DNA of 64,000 nucleotides from Naumannella cuiyingiana (lineage in GTDB: Bacteria; Actinomycetota; Actinomycetes; Propionibacteriales; Propionibacteriaceae). The translations under genes were made by a program, and so were the position numbers. The stretch lies in assembly GCF_013408305.1 (NCBI RefSeq), contig NZ_JACBZS010000001.1, forward strand, positions 1,364,001 to 1,428,000, given 5' to 3'. A model generated the notes under the pieces. That model worked only from the letters and a program-made list of their open reading frames with translations. It made no database searches and was not told the DNA's origin. Of this stretch, positions 11,414 to 20,783 are shown piece by piece (the first letter of the stretch is position 1; every line of letters starts with the position of its first letter).

Positions 11414-12835
11414 TCAGCCGTCGCCCGCTTCGTGCTCGGCGAGCTGTGCCCCCAGGATCTGCATGGCTTCGCCGAAGCGACCCGGATCGGGGCCGGCGTA
11501 GTTCAGCCTCAGGTGCGGTCCGGTCGGCTCGGCCGGAAACCACTCGTCGCCGGCGGCGACCAGCAGCCCCGCCTTCTCGCAGGCGCCGACGAGCGCGGCG
11601 AGATCCACCCCGTCGGCCAGCCGCACCCACAGATTGAGGCCGCCGCCCGGCACCGCGGTCAACTGTGCCGACGGCACGTGTTCTCGCAGTTGCGCGATCA
11701 TCAGGTCACGGCGGGCACCGAGCTGTCGGCGCAGCCCGCGCAGGTGGGTACGCCAACCGGGCTGGGTGACCACGTCCAGCGCCGCCGCCTGGAGCAGCGG
11801 ACTGACATAGAGCGGCCCGGCCCGCAGGTCCGCGAGCACCCGCTCCCGCGCCGGTCCGCGGATGATCGCCGCCGCGACTCGGAGCGCGGGCGAGACGCTC
11901 TTGGTGAGCGAGCGCAGGTACACCACGTGACCGTCGACGTCGCGCGCGGCGAGCGGCACCGCCTCTGTGGTGATGCCGAAGTCGTGAGCCCAGTCGTCCT
12001 CGACCACGAAGGCGCCGAACCGGGCGACGATCTCGCGCACCCGAGCGGCCCGGGCATTCGACCACTGTGCGCCCGTCGGGTTGGCGAAGTTCGGTTGCGC
12101 ATAGAAGACGCGGGCCCCGGTGCTGGCGAACGCCTGCTCGAGCTGGTCGGGATCCGGCCCGTCGGGACCGCTCGGTACCGGAACCATCGGTACGCCGACC
12201 TGCGCGGCCGCGTGGATCGCGCCCCAGTAGGTCGGAGACTCGACCAGGAGCGGCATCCCGCCCGGGCCGACCAATGCCCGAAAGATGGCCGCCAGCCCAC
12301 TCTGACTGCCCGGCAGGACCGCGACATCGCTCGCGGCCGGTGCGCTCATCCCGGCCGGCACCAGACCGGCCAGGTCGGCCGCGAACCAGGCCCGCAGCTC
12401 CGGCAGGCCGGCTGCCGGCGAACGGGCCAGCGCCGCGGCCGAGCGACCGGCCCGCGTGAGCGCCCCACGCACCAGGCGGTGCGGCAAGAGTTCGCGGTCG
12501 GGATAGCCCTCGTGCAGGGCGATCGCGTCGGCGAGCGCCGGCCGCAGGGCCGTCGGCTCGGCGACCCCCGGACTGCGCCGCGGGCCGAGCGCCAGGGTCT
12601 GCCAGCCGAAGTCCTGGTTCTGCGGCGTCCTGGGCGCCAGCGCGAACGCTCCCGCGCCGGGTCGGGTCTCGATCAGCCCCTCGGCCACCAACGCGCGAAG
12701 CGCATTCTGCACGGTCAGCGGGCTGACGGCGTACTCGGCGACCAACGACCTGGTCGGCGGCAGCCGGGCGCCGGCCGGGGCGGACGCCAGCCAGCGGCGA
12801 AGGTCCGCCGCGATCTGCGAACTGCTATCGTTCAT
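11414..12835 (-). CDS. MocR-family regulator (GntR HTH fused to aminotransferase-like domain)
   Basis: The 473-residue protein has an N-terminal GntR winged helix (about residues 1-70, with LPPTRSLVAEYAVSPLTVQNALRAL) joined to a fold-type I aminotransferase domain. That domain has the VLPGSQSGLAAIFRAL start, the PNFANPTG motif and a PLP-lysine region SLTKSVSPALR. MocR proteins bind PLP in this domain to sense vitamin or amino-compound levels. It is divergent from an EamA transporter with a single base between the two proposed starts, so it very likely controls that transporter and itself. The frame continues open upstream of 12835, but that stretch is antisense to the transporter. It could be PdxR-like; sequence alone does not decide. 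Confidence 0.88.
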   Translation of the reverse strand: MNDSSSQIAADLRRWLASAPAGARLPPTRSLVAEYAVSPLTVQNALRALVAEGLIETRPGAGAFALAPRTPQNQDFGWQTLALGPRRSPGVAEPTALRPALADAIALHEGYPDRELLPHRLVRGALTRAGRSAAALARSPAAGLPELRAWFAADLAGLVPAGMSAPAASDVAVLPGSQSGLAAIFRALVGPGGMPLLVESPTYWGAIHAAAQVGVPMVPVPSGPDGPDPDQLEQAFASTGARVFYAQPNFANPTGAQWSNARAARVREIVARFGAFVVEDDWAHDFGITTEAVPLAARDVDGHVVYLRSLTKSVSPALRVAAAIIRGPARERVLADLRAGPLYVSPLLQAAALDVVTQPGWRTHLRGLRRQLGARRDLMIAQLREHVPSAQLTAVPGGGLNLWVRLADGVDLAALVGACEKAGLLVAAGDEWFPAEPTGPHLRLNYAGPDPGRFGEAMQILGAQLAEHEAGDG

Positions 12836-12884
12836 CGTGAAAACGGATAATAGCGCTATCGCTTCGCGACACCTATCGCTATCG
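12824..12884. promoter_or_regulatory. Divergent promoter and repeat operator of mocR/eamA
   Basis: Four copies of CTATCG occur in one orientation at 12825-12830, 12856-12861, 12873-12878 and 12879-12884. A perfect 10-bp palindrome ATAGCGCTAT lies at 12850-12859. On the minus strand TATTAT (12852-12847) would be the -10 box of the MocR gene, putting its transcript start within a few bases of the ATG at 12835. Directly repeated half-sites are typical of MocR operators, so autoregulation plus control of the exporter is the simplest reading. Confidence 0.55.
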
Positions 12885-13760
12885 ACGTCCGGACTGCTGT
12901 GGGGGCTGATCGGGATCGCCGGGTTCTCGCTGACCACGCCGCTGACCCGGCTGGCCGTACACGAGGGGCTGTCGGCGACATTCGTCGGCGCGGCCCGCGG
13001 AGTCGTCGCCGCCGCGCTGGCCGCCGTGGCCCTGGTCCTGACCCGCCAGCCGGCGCCGCGGGGGCGGCAGTGGATCCGCGTCGCGGTGGTGGCGGCCGGG
13101 ATCGTCGTCGGGTTCTCGATGTTCAGCTCGTACGCACTCGCCGCGATGCCCGCCAGCCACGCCGCTGTCATCCTCGCCGTCTTGCCGACGCTGACCGCGG
13201 TCTTCGCCGCGCTCCGCACCGGCGAGCGACCCCCGCGCGCGTTCTGGTGGTTCACCGGCACCGGAATGGTCGCGGCAATCGGATTCGCCATGGCGGGAGC
13301 GGGCACTCCGGGCCAGCTCGGCTGGCCCGACCTGTTGCTCTTCGGCGCGGTTCTCGCGGCGGCGATCGGTTATGCCGAAGGTGGGCTGCTGGCCCGCGAG
13401 CTGGGCGCGTGGCAGACCGTGTGTTGGGCGCTGCTCATCGCCGCGCCCGTGATGGCGGCGATCACCACGATCGACCTGTCGATCCAGCTACCGCGGGCCA
13501 CCGCGGCGGGCTGGCTCTCCTTCGGCTATCTCTGCCTGGTCAGCATGTTCGGGGCCTATGTGGCCTGGTATCGCGGGCTCGCGATCGGGCCGATGGTGCG
13601 AGTCAGCCAGGTGCAACTCGTCCAACCGGTGCTGAGCATCGGCTGGGCGGCACTGCTGCTCGGCGAGCGGGTGACCTGGGCGACGGTGGTCGGGGCGGCG
13701 GCCGTGATCGCCTGTGCGGCGGCCGCCGTGCGCGTCCGGTTCAGCGCGGCCGGGCGGTGA
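12837..13760 (+). CDS. EamA/DMT-family transporter
   Basis: The 307-residue protein shows ten hydrophobic helices in two similar halves, the EamA (RhaT/YdcZ-like) drug/metabolite transporter layout. These proteins usually export amino acids or metabolites across the cytoplasmic membrane. The first half has LLWGLIGIAGFSLTTPLTRLA and MPASHAAVILAVLPTLTAVFA; the second has RVSQVQLVQPVLSIGWAALLLGE. The start shown is the GTG at 12837. It lies one base from the divergent MocR start, and a downstream non-ATG start near 12894 cannot be excluded. The MocR neighbour suggests the exported substrate is an amino compound or B6-related. Confidence 0.85.
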   Translation: MKTDNSAIASRHLSLSTSGLLWGLIGIAGFSLTTPLTRLAVHEGLSATFVGAARGVVAAALAAVALVLTRQPAPRGRQWIRVAVVAAGIVVGFSMFSSYALAAMPASHAAVILAVLPTLTAVFAALRTGERPPRAFWWFTGTGMVAAIGFAMAGAGTPGQLGWPDLLLFGAVLAAAIGYAEGGLLARELGAWQTVCWALLIAAPVMAAITTIDLSIQLPRATAAGWLSFGYLCLVSMFGAYVAWYRGLAIGPMVRVSQVQLVQPVLSIGWAALLLGERVTWATVVGAAAVIACAAAAVRVRFSAAGR

Positions 13761-14211
13761 GCTCCGCGTACCCCGACTCGCTCGAATCGCGCAGGAACTG
13801 GCTGCAGCGCTCGGCCTCGGCGGCCTCGCCGATGCGGTCGGCTGCCCGGGCGAGCGCCCAGAGCGCGCGCAGGAAGCCCTGATTGGGCACGTGCTCCCAC
13901 GGGATCGGCCCGGACCCCTTCCAGCCGGCCCGACGCAAGGCATCGAGGCCGCGGTGGTAACCGGTGCGCGCATAGGCGTACGCCGCGATGTCCCCGGCCC
14001 GGCTGTCCAGCCCCAACGAACCCTCGGCGAGGATCGCCCAGGCCAGGCTCGAGTCGGGATGCGCCGCGAGGATGTCCAGGAAGGCCTCCTGCCCGCCCTC
14101 GGCCAGATCGGCGGCGGCCAGGTCCGCGGCGGCGGGATCTTCCGGGAGTCGGGTCTGCGGGGTCGTGGTCGCACCGGACAGCAGGTTCTTCGGCGCCGAG
14201 GGGTTGCTCAT
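13741..14211 (-). CDS. DUF3151 family protein
   Basis: The 156-residue soluble protein matches the actinobacterial DUF3151 family, with LAAHPDSSLAWAILAEG, YAYARTGYHRGLDALRRAGWKGSGP and the strongly conserved IPWEHVPNQGFLRALWALARAA. Its function is not known; the helical repeats give it a TPR-like look. An AAADL unit is doubled near residue 30. Its 3' end overlaps the EamA gene by 20 bp in convergent orientation. In mycobacteria a member lies between purA and fba (from memory), and the same order is seen here. Confidence 0.88.
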   Translation of the reverse strand: MSNPSAPKNLLSGATTTPQTRLPEDPAAADLAAADLAEGGQEAFLDILAAHPDSSLAWAILAEGSLGLDSRAGDIAAYAYARTGYHRGLDALRRAGWKGSGPIPWEHVPNQGFLRALWALARAADRIGEAAEAERCSQFLRDSSESGYAELTARPR

Positions 14212-14287
14212 TGCGTTGATTCTGCCACCGGCGGGTTAGAGTCATCCGTCGGTGCCTCGCAGCCCGCGAGCGCCGCTGGGAGGAGCA

Positions 14288-14890
14288 ATGACGACGGTGG
14301 CCGACTGGCGGGAGTTTCCGCCGCTGCAGTTGCATCCGTTCCTGCTCGGCGCGCTCGAGGAGTTCGCCCGGCACGGCTACGACGGGACGTCCGTGCGTAC
14401 TCTCGCCCAACGGCTCGGGGTGACCGTGCCCGCGCTCTACTACTACTACGAGAACAAGCAGGCGATGCTCGTCGCCCTGCTCGAGCACGCGATGGACCGG
14501 GTCATCTCCTATGTGGATGCCGCACTCGCCGATGCCGGCCCCGACGCGGAGTCGCGGCTGCGGGCCGTGGTCGAGGCGCTGGTGCTGTACTTCGCCCACT
14601 ACCCCGACCTGGCGGCCATGGACACCGAGCGGCGCAGCCTCGATCCGGCGAATCTCGCCGCCTACATCGCCCGGCGCGACGAGGCCGAGCGGCAGTTGCG
14701 CGACGTCATCGGCGACGGCGTCGCCGATGGCACCTTCAGCACGCCCTGGCCCTATGAGTGCACCCGCGCGATCTTCACCATGTGCCAGGGGATCTCGAAG
14801 TGGTACCGCCTGGACGGGCCCGTCGGGCCGTCGGAGATGGCGCAGCGTTATGTTCAGCTCGCCCTTGCCATGCTGCGCACCGCGAGCTGA
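14288..14890 (+). CDS. TetR-family transcriptional regulator
   Basis: The 200-residue protein carries a TetR N-terminal helix-turn-helix (about residues 15-62: ARHGYDGTSVRTLAQRL, then VPALYYYYENKQAMLVALLEH) and a ligand domain with YFAHYPDLAAMDTERRSL, as in regulators of fatty-acid or acyl-CoA genes. The ATG at 14288 is preceded by GGAGGAG (14278-14284); the in-frame GTG at 14252 lacks such a site. A TTAGAGT -10-like box lies near 14236. It may be the regulator of the acyl-CoA operon downstream, where a perfect TetR-type palindrome is present, but this is inference. Confidence 0.88.
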   Translation: MTTVADWREFPPLQLHPFLLGALEEFARHGYDGTSVRTLAQRLGVTVPALYYYYENKQAMLVALLEHAMDRVISYVDAALADAGPDAESRLRAVVEALVLYFAHYPDLAAMDTERRSLDPANLAAYIARRDEAERQLRDVIGDGVADGTFSTPWPYECTRAIFTMCQGISKWYRLDGPVGPSEMAQRYVQLALAMLRTAS

Positions 14891-14902
14891 CCGGCCGGCC
14901 AC

Positions 14903-15115
14903 TCAGTCGCCGACCAGGACGTCCAGCACTCGTGGGGCAAAGAACCGTCGGTTGTACGACCCGGATCTGGCGGGCTGCAGGATGTCGAGCTCGACCAACT
15001 GGCCGACCAGCTTGTTCACTCGGTTGTACGACAACCCCAGGTCGGCCTGCGGCCCACTTCCGCGAATCGGGACAAGGCTCCCCGGAGCCTCGTTCCCAAA
15101 CATTTCGATGTCCAC
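14903..15115 (-). pseudogene. Fic-family C-terminal remnant
   Basis: A 70-codon stretch encodes what looks like the last part of a Fic-family (AMP-transferase) protein: the winged-helix tail LGLSYNRVNKLVGQLVELDI followed by GSYNRRFFAPRVLDVL. The catalytic Fic core (HxFxxGNG) is absent and no upstream Fic sequence is visible before the CoA-transferase gene, so the gene was cut down to its 3' end. Codon use (TTT, TTG, AGA) is unlike the neighbours. It lies just downstream of the acyl-CoA operon. It could be read as a short ORF from GTG 15115, but it is unlikely to be functional. Confidence 0.55.
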
Positions 15116-15177
15116 AATGCAACTCTTAGGCGCGATCAGTGAGATTCTCCGCGGCGTCGTCGCACTTGTGGAGAACT

Positions 15178-16311
15178 TCAGCCGACCACACCCGCGGCGC
15201 GGAGCGCATCGGCATCGATCCCGAGTTCGGCCAACACCTCGTCGGTGTGTTGGCCGATCCGCGGCGGCGGACCGGGCAGCTCGGGCTCGGTGACCGAGAG
15301 CCGCGGGGCCGGGGCGGGCTGCCAGCCGGCGCCGTCTGCCCCGGCGGGAAGATAGGCCCGGCGCGCCGCCAGGTGCGGATCGTGTGGCGCCTCGCCCGGC
15401 GTGCAGACCGCCGTCACACAGGCGTCCCGGCCCTCGAAGGCTGCCAGCCAATCCGCCAGCGGGCGGCCGCGGATGATCTCGGCGAACAGCTCGCCGAGCT
15501 CGGGCCAGTTCGCCGGGTCGTCGCGATCCGGCAGCTCACGGTCGGCCAGCCCGAGACCGTCGAGCAACTCGGCCCAGAACTGCGGCTCCATCGCGGCGAC
15601 GGCCAGGAACCGGTCGTCGGCAGTCCGATAGACCCGGTAGTACGGCGCGCCGCCGTCCATCGGATTGCGTTTGATCACCCCGGTATTGATCATCGCGTGG
15701 TGCATCGCCATCAGCGACGCGGCCCCGTCGACGATCGCGGCGTCGACGACCTGCCCCCGACCGGTTTCGCGAGCGTGCAGCAGCGCGGCCAGGATGCCCG
15801 TGACCAGATAGAGCGAGCCGCCGCCGAAATCGCCGAGCACGTTCTCCGGCGGCACGGGTACGCCGTCCGCGCCCCGGCCCAGCGCGAGCGCGCCGGCCGC
15901 TGCGATGTAGTTCAGGTCGTGCCCGGCCAGATGGGCATACGGCCCGGACTGACCCCAGCCCGTCATCCGGCCGTAGACCAGCCGTGGGTTGCGCGCAGCG
16001 ACGTCCTCGGGCCCGACGCCGAGCCGCTCGGCCACGCCGGGCCGGAAGCCCTCGATGATCACGTCCGCCCGCTCGGCGAGCGCCAGCACCACCTCCCGGC
16101 CGGCCGGCTGCTTGAGGTCGACGGCGATCGAGCGGCGTCCGCGATCGATGACGGCGTGCGCGAGGGCCCGCAGTTCGTCACCGCCGAGGTCGGCCGCCCG
16201 ATCCACCCGAATGATCTCGGCCCCGAGGTCGGCCAGCAGCATGCCGGCGAAGGGCCCCGGGCCGATTCCGGCCAGCTCGACGACGCGTACCCCGGCGAGC
16301 GGGCCCGCCAC
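15178..16311 (-). CDS. CaiB/BaiF-type CoA-transferase family III (alpha-methylacyl-CoA racemase-like)
   Basis: The 377-residue protein belongs to the family III CoA-transferase/racemase group. Visible features are the start AGPLAGVRVVELAGIGPGPFAGMLLADLGAEIIRVDR, split here as the nucleotide-fold strand plus DLGAEIIRVDR, then RRSIAVDLKQPAGR, IEGFRPGVAERLG and YGRMTGWGQSGP. The GHDLNYIA motif is that of alpha-methylacyl-CoA racemases, which isomerise 2-methyl branched acyl-CoA before beta-oxidation. The GTG at 16311 lies one base from the thiolase stop and fits the conserved N-terminus. It is the last gene of the acyl-CoA operon. Confidence 0.9.
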   Translation of the reverse strand: MAGPLAGVRVVELAGIGPGPFAGMLLADLGAEIIRVDRAADLGGDELRALAHAVIDRGRRSIAVDLKQPAGREVVLALAERADVIIEGFRPGVAERLGVGPEDVAARNPRLVYGRMTGWGQSGPYAHLAGHDLNYIAAAGALALGRGADGVPVPPENVLGDFGGGSLYLVTGILAALLHARETGRGQVVDAAIVDGAASLMAMHHAMINTGVIKRNPMDGGAPYYRVYRTADDRFLAVAAMEPQFWAELLDGLGLADRELPDRDDPANWPELGELFAEIIRGRPLADWLAAFEGRDACVTAVCTPGEAPHDPHLAARRAYLPAGADGAGWQPAPAPRLSVTEPELPGPPPRIGQHTDEVLAELGIDADALRAAGVVG

Positions 16312-16312
16312 G

Positions 16313-17509
16313 TCAGCCGAGCCGCTCGATGATCGTCGCGTTCGCCATGCCGCCGCCCTCGCACATGGTCTGCAGGCCATAGCGGCCGCCGGTCGCCTCC
16401 AGCGTGTTGACCAAGGTGGCCATCAGCTTCACCCCGGACGCGCCGAGCGGGTGCCCCAGCGCGATCGCGCCGCCGCGCGGGTTCAGCTTCTCGGGGTCGG
16501 CCTTGAGCTCGGCCGCCCACGCCAGCGGCACCGACGCGAACGCCTCGTTCACCTCGTAGACGTCGAGATCGTCCATCCCGAGCCCGGAGCGCGCGAGCAC
16601 CTTCTCGGTGGCCGGGATCGGGCCGGTCAGCATGAACAACGGATCCGAGCCGGCGACGGCGAAGTCGTGGAACCGGGCGCGCGGCGTGAGGCCGAGCTCC
16701 TTGGCCTTCTCCGCCGACATGATCAACGACGCCGACGCGCCGTCGGTCAGCGGCGAGGAGTTGCCCGGGGTGATCCGCCAGTCCAGCTCGGGGAAGCGGG
16801 CGGCCATCTTCTCGGTGCCGAAGACGGTCGGCAGCCCGGCAAGCTTCTCCGCTGTGGTGGAGCCGCGTACCGTCTCGTCGGCGCTGAACTCGACCTGGTT
16901 GCCCTCGGCATCGGTGACGGGTACGCCGATCAGCTCGTTGGCGAAGCCTCCGGCGGCGGCCGTCTCGGCGGCGAGCCGGTGGCTGCGCGCGGCGTACTCG
17001 TCCAACGTGGCCCGGTCGAAGCCCCACTTGTTGGCGATCAGCTCGGCCGAGACGCCCTGGTTCACCAGGCCCTCGGGGTAGCGCTCGCGGACAGCGGAGC
17101 CGAGCGCGTCGGCGCCGGCGACCGGGCTGCCCATCGGCACCCGCGACATCGACTCGACACCACCCGCGACGACGATGTCGTACGCCCCGCTGAGCACGCC
17201 CTGTGCGGCGAAGTGCAGCGCCTGCTGGCTGGAACCGCACTGGCGGTCGATCGTGGTGGCGGGCACCGACTCGGGCCAGCCCGCCCCGAGCACAGCGTTG
17301 CGGGCCACGTTCAGCGCCTGCTCGCCACCCTGGTCGACGCAACCGATGATCACGTCGTCGATCCGCTCGGGGTCGATGCCCGTGCGCTCGACCAGCGTGC
17401 GGAGCGTGTGGGCGAGCAGGTCCACCGGGTGGGTGCCCGACAGCGCGCCGCCCGGCTTGCCCTTGCCCGAGGGCGTACGGATGATGTCAACGATCACTGC
17501 GTCGGTCAT
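16313..17509 (-). CDS. Acetyl-CoA C-acetyltransferase (thiolase)
   Basis: The 398-residue thiolase cleaves 3-ketoacyl-CoA with CoA, or makes acetoacetyl-CoA in reverse. The acyl-carrying Cys91 is in DRQCGSSQQALHFA, the GHPLGASG motif holds the catalytic His, and the second Cys is in the C-terminal MCEGGGMANATII. The long N-terminal loop SGKGKPGGALSGTHPVDL and the overall sequence are those of degradative thiolases. It sits between the enoyl-CoA hydratase (26-base gap) and the CoA-transferase (1-base gap), so a complete hydratase-dehydrogenase-thiolase set is encoded together. Confidence 0.94.
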   Translation of the reverse strand: MTDAVIVDIIRTPSGKGKPGGALSGTHPVDLLAHTLRTLVERTGIDPERIDDVIIGCVDQGGEQALNVARNAVLGAGWPESVPATTIDRQCGSSQQALHFAAQGVLSGAYDIVVAGGVESMSRVPMGSPVAGADALGSAVRERYPEGLVNQGVSAELIANKWGFDRATLDEYAARSHRLAAETAAAGGFANELIGVPVTDAEGNQVEFSADETVRGSTTAEKLAGLPTVFGTEKMAARFPELDWRITPGNSSPLTDGASASLIMSAEKAKELGLTPRARFHDFAVAGSDPLFMLTGPIPATEKVLARSGLGMDDLDVYEVNEAFASVPLAWAAELKADPEKLNPRGGAIALGHPLGASGVKLMATLVNTLEATGGRYGLQTMCEGGGMANATIIERLG

Positions 17510-17535
17510 GATTCTCCTTGATCAGGAACTGTTCC

Positions 17536-18288
17536 TCAGTCGGTGAAGCGCGGCTCGCGCCGCTCGAGAAAGGCCTTGGTGCCCTCGGCGAAGTCCGCCG
17601 CACGCATCAGGTCGCGCTGACCCTCGGCCTCGCGACGCAACACCCCGGCGAGATCGGGCAGCGCGGCGGCGTTGATCGCCTGCTTGGCCCGGGCCAGCGC
17701 CACCCGGGGCCGGCGGACCAGCCGGACAACCCAGTCGTCGACGAAGGCGTCGAGGTCGTCGGCCTTCACCGCCGCGGCGATCAGCCCGGTGGCGAGCGCC
17801 TCGTCGGCGCCGATCCGGTCGGCGAACAGGGCGGCCCGCATCGCCCGGACCCGGCCGCCGGTGGCGGGCCAGGTCGCGGTGACCGCGCCGTCCGGCATCA
17901 GCCCGATGTTGCTGAACGGCAACAACAGGTAGGCATCGGCGCTCATCACCGGCAGGTCCGCGGCGAGCGCGATCGACGCGCCGATGCCCGCGGCCGGCCC
18001 GTTGACCCGGGTGATCACGATCGCATCGCCCTCGATCATCGCGGTGATCAACTTGTCCGCGGCGTCCAGGGTGTCTCCGGGGCCGGCCGCACGGTCGCGA
18101 CCGAGATCGGCGCCGGAGGTGAAGGCTCGTCCGGCGCCGGTGATCACGACCACCCGGTCGCCGCCACTGGTGATCTCGTCGGCCACGCGCTCGATCAGGT
18201 CGGCGGTCAGCGCGTTCAGCTTGTCCGGCCGGTTCAGGGTCAGCCGGGCGACGCCGTCGGCGCGCTCGACGATCAGGTCCTCGCTCAC
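17536..18288 (-). CDS. Enoyl-CoA hydratase/isomerase family protein
   Basis: The 250-residue crotonase-fold protein contains the family stretches [29 protein letters not shown] (first oxyanion-hole segment) and [20 protein letters not shown] (second oxyanion-hole region). One of the two usual catalytic glutamates seems replaced: the second region reads [20 protein letters not shown] with Asp at the Glu position of canonical hydratases. Isomerase or other chemistry is therefore possible. The start overlaps the SDR stop by 4 bp. Confidence 0.88.
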   Translation of the reverse strand: MSEDLIVERADGVARLTLNRPDKLNALTADLIERVADEITSGGDRVVVITGAGRAFTSGADLGRDRAAGPGDTLDAADKLITAMIEGDAIVITRVNGPAAGIGASIALAADLPVMSADAYLLLPFSNIGLMPDGAVTATWPATGGRVRAMRAALFADRIGADEALATGLIAAAVKADDLDAFVDDWVVRLVRRPRVALARAKQAINAAALPDLAGVLRREAEGQRDLMRAADFAEGTKAFLERREPRFTD

Positions 18289-19040
18289 TTGGGCGCCATC
18301 CGGATCGCGCCGTCGAGGCGGATGACCTCGCCGTTCAGCATGGGATTCGCGATGATCGCCGCGGCGAGTTCGGCGTACTCCTCGGGGCGGCCCAGCCGGC
18401 TCGGGTTGGGCACCTGCTGACCCAGCGAGGCCCGCGCCTCGTCGGGCAGCCGCGCCAGCATCGGGGTGTCGAACAGCCCGGGCGCGATCGTCATCACGCG
18501 GATCTGCCGGTTGGCGAGATCGCGGGCGATCGGCAGCGTCATCCCGACCACGCCGCCCTTGGAGGCGGAATAGGCGGCCTGGCCGACCTGCCCCTCGTAC
18601 GCCGCGACCGACGCGGTGTTGATGATCACGCCGCGCTCGTCGTCGACCGGCTCGTTCTCGCTCATCGCCGCGGCGGCCAGCCGGATCACGTTGAACGTGC
18701 CGACCAGGTTGACCTGGACAATCGTCGCGAACTGCTCCAGCGGGTAGGGCTGGCCGTCGCGGCCGACGGTGCGGGCCGGCCCGCCGATCCCGGCGCAGTT
18801 CACCACGACGGAGAGCGTGCGGTCGGCATTGGCCCGGGCGACGGCCTCGGCGACCGCCTCCTCCTCGCGAACGTCGGCGGCGACGAACTCGGCGCCCGCC
18901 GCGGTCAGTGCGCCGGGATCGGCCCCGCCGAGGTCGAGTCCGAAGACGCGGGCGCCGTCGGCCGCCAGGCGCGTGGCCGTGGCGAGGCCGAGGCCGGAGG
19001 CGGCACCCGTGACGAGGGCCGTGCGGCCGTTGAGCTTCAT
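18285..19040 (-). CDS. SDR-family 3-hydroxyacyl-CoA dehydrogenase-like oxidoreductase
   Basis: The 251-residue short-chain dehydrogenase has the TGAASGLG cofactor motif (about residues 11-18), NCAGIGG, catalytic Ser in [14 protein letters not shown], and the YSASK pair. The segment [20 protein letters not shown] together with [11 protein letters not shown] resembles type II 3-hydroxyacyl-CoA dehydrogenases (HSD17B10-like). Such enzymes oxidise 3-hydroxyacyl-CoA, including 2-methyl-branched substrates, with NAD. It is the first gene of the operon and is preceded by an 18-bp palindrome. Branched-chain or steroid-side-chain degradation is a reasonable but unproven role. Confidence 0.9.
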   Translation of the reverse strand: MKLNGRTALVTGAASGLGLATATRLAADGARVFGLDLGGADPGALTAAGAEFVAADVREEEAVAEAVARANADRTLSVVVNCAGIGGPARTVGRDGQPYPLEQFATIVQVNLVGTFNVIRLAAAAMSENEPVDDERGVIINTASVAAYEGQVGQAAYSASKGGVVGMTLPIARDLANRQIRVMTIAPGLFDTPMLARLPDEARASLGQQVPNPSRLGRPEEYAELAAAIIANPMLNGEVIRLDGAIRMAPK

Positions 19041-19074
19041 TGGTCAGTCGTCCTTCGGTCGGGAACGCGAACGT

Positions 19075-19092
19075 GCTTAGCGTACGCTAAGC
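19075..19092. promoter_or_regulatory. Perfect 18-bp palindrome, probable TetR-type operator
   Basis: GCTTAGCGTACGCTAAGC is a perfect palindrome ending 35 bases upstream of the SDR start codon and just downstream of the fba stop. Its length and symmetry are typical of TetR-family operators controlling acyl-CoA genes. The TetR gene at 14288-14890, on the other side of the same operon, is a candidate regulator. Confidence 0.65.
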
Positions 19093-19126
19093 GGCCCGCC
19101 CCGGGCAGCCCCCGCCCCGATACGCG

Positions 19127-20152
<1,026 letters not shown>

Positions 20153-20211
20153 GGCGACCACCTTTCGGATCGTGGGGCGCTGCGAGCGGTTGCTCGGATC
20201 AGTCTTGCAGG

Positions 20212-20751
20212 TCAGTCCTCGATGGCCGACAGGTCCACCCCGTGCCGGCCCCGGGAGAAGATCCGGACCGCCGACTCGAGGCTTCCGGGCAGTACGCCGA
20301 GGGCATCCACCGGGTACTCGTCGCGCCCGAGGCGATGGTCGATCCGCAGCAGCGGTCCGTGCAGCGCACCGCCGGGGAGGGTCGTGATCGCCTGCACGGC
20401 CTCCCACGGGGCCTTGCCCGCCGAGGTGGTGATCCCGTCGTGATCGATCTCGAAGGCGATCCCCTCGCCCGCCAGGCCGAGCTCCTGGTGCGCCCGGACG
20501 GCGCGCAGGATCCCGTAGCCGAGGAATCCGGCCCCGCTGAGCACGGACAGCCCGAAGAACACCATCACGAAGAACGGCAGCGAGACCCCCGCCCGCGTCG
20601 CGGCGATCCACGCGGTCACCGCGACCAGGCCGACCAGCGTGCCGGTCAGGGACACGGCGGGCCAGGTCAGCCCGCGCAGCGCGCCCTCGCGACGCTCGGT
20701 GAGCGCGCCACGCTCCCAGGGCACCGGGGTCCGGGTCAGTTGCTGCAGCAC
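20212..20751 (-). CDS. Two-helix membrane protein, unknown function
   Basis: The 179-residue protein has two hydrophobic helices at about residues 30-50 and 58-78 (LTGTLVGLVAVTAWIAA, then FFVMVFFGLSVLSGAGFLGYG), followed by a roughly 100-residue cytoplasmic domain. That domain has alternating strands and a PWEAVQAITTLPGG stretch, and may be PH-like (bPH/YdbT type), which is only a guess. The GTG at 20751 was chosen because similarity of composition begins there and CAGGA lies upstream. It lies between fba and the GntR gene, same strand. Confidence 0.6.
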   Translation of the reverse strand: MLQQLTRTPVPWERGALTERREGALRGLTWPAVSLTGTLVGLVAVTAWIAATRAGVSLPFFVMVFFGLSVLSGAGFLGYGILRAVRAHQELGLAGEGIAFEIDHDGITTSAGKAPWEAVQAITTLPGGALHGPLLRIDHRLGRDEYPVDALGVLPGSLESAVRIFSRGRHGVDLSAIED

Positions 20752-20783
20752 GGGCCAATCCTGCCACGCAGGGGTGCGCGGGC

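Noticed and set aside
20153-20767. 200-codon extension of the fba frame
   Set aside because: Fba family proteins begin at about MPIASPEVYAEM; the extra frame overlaps the membrane gene at 20212-20751.
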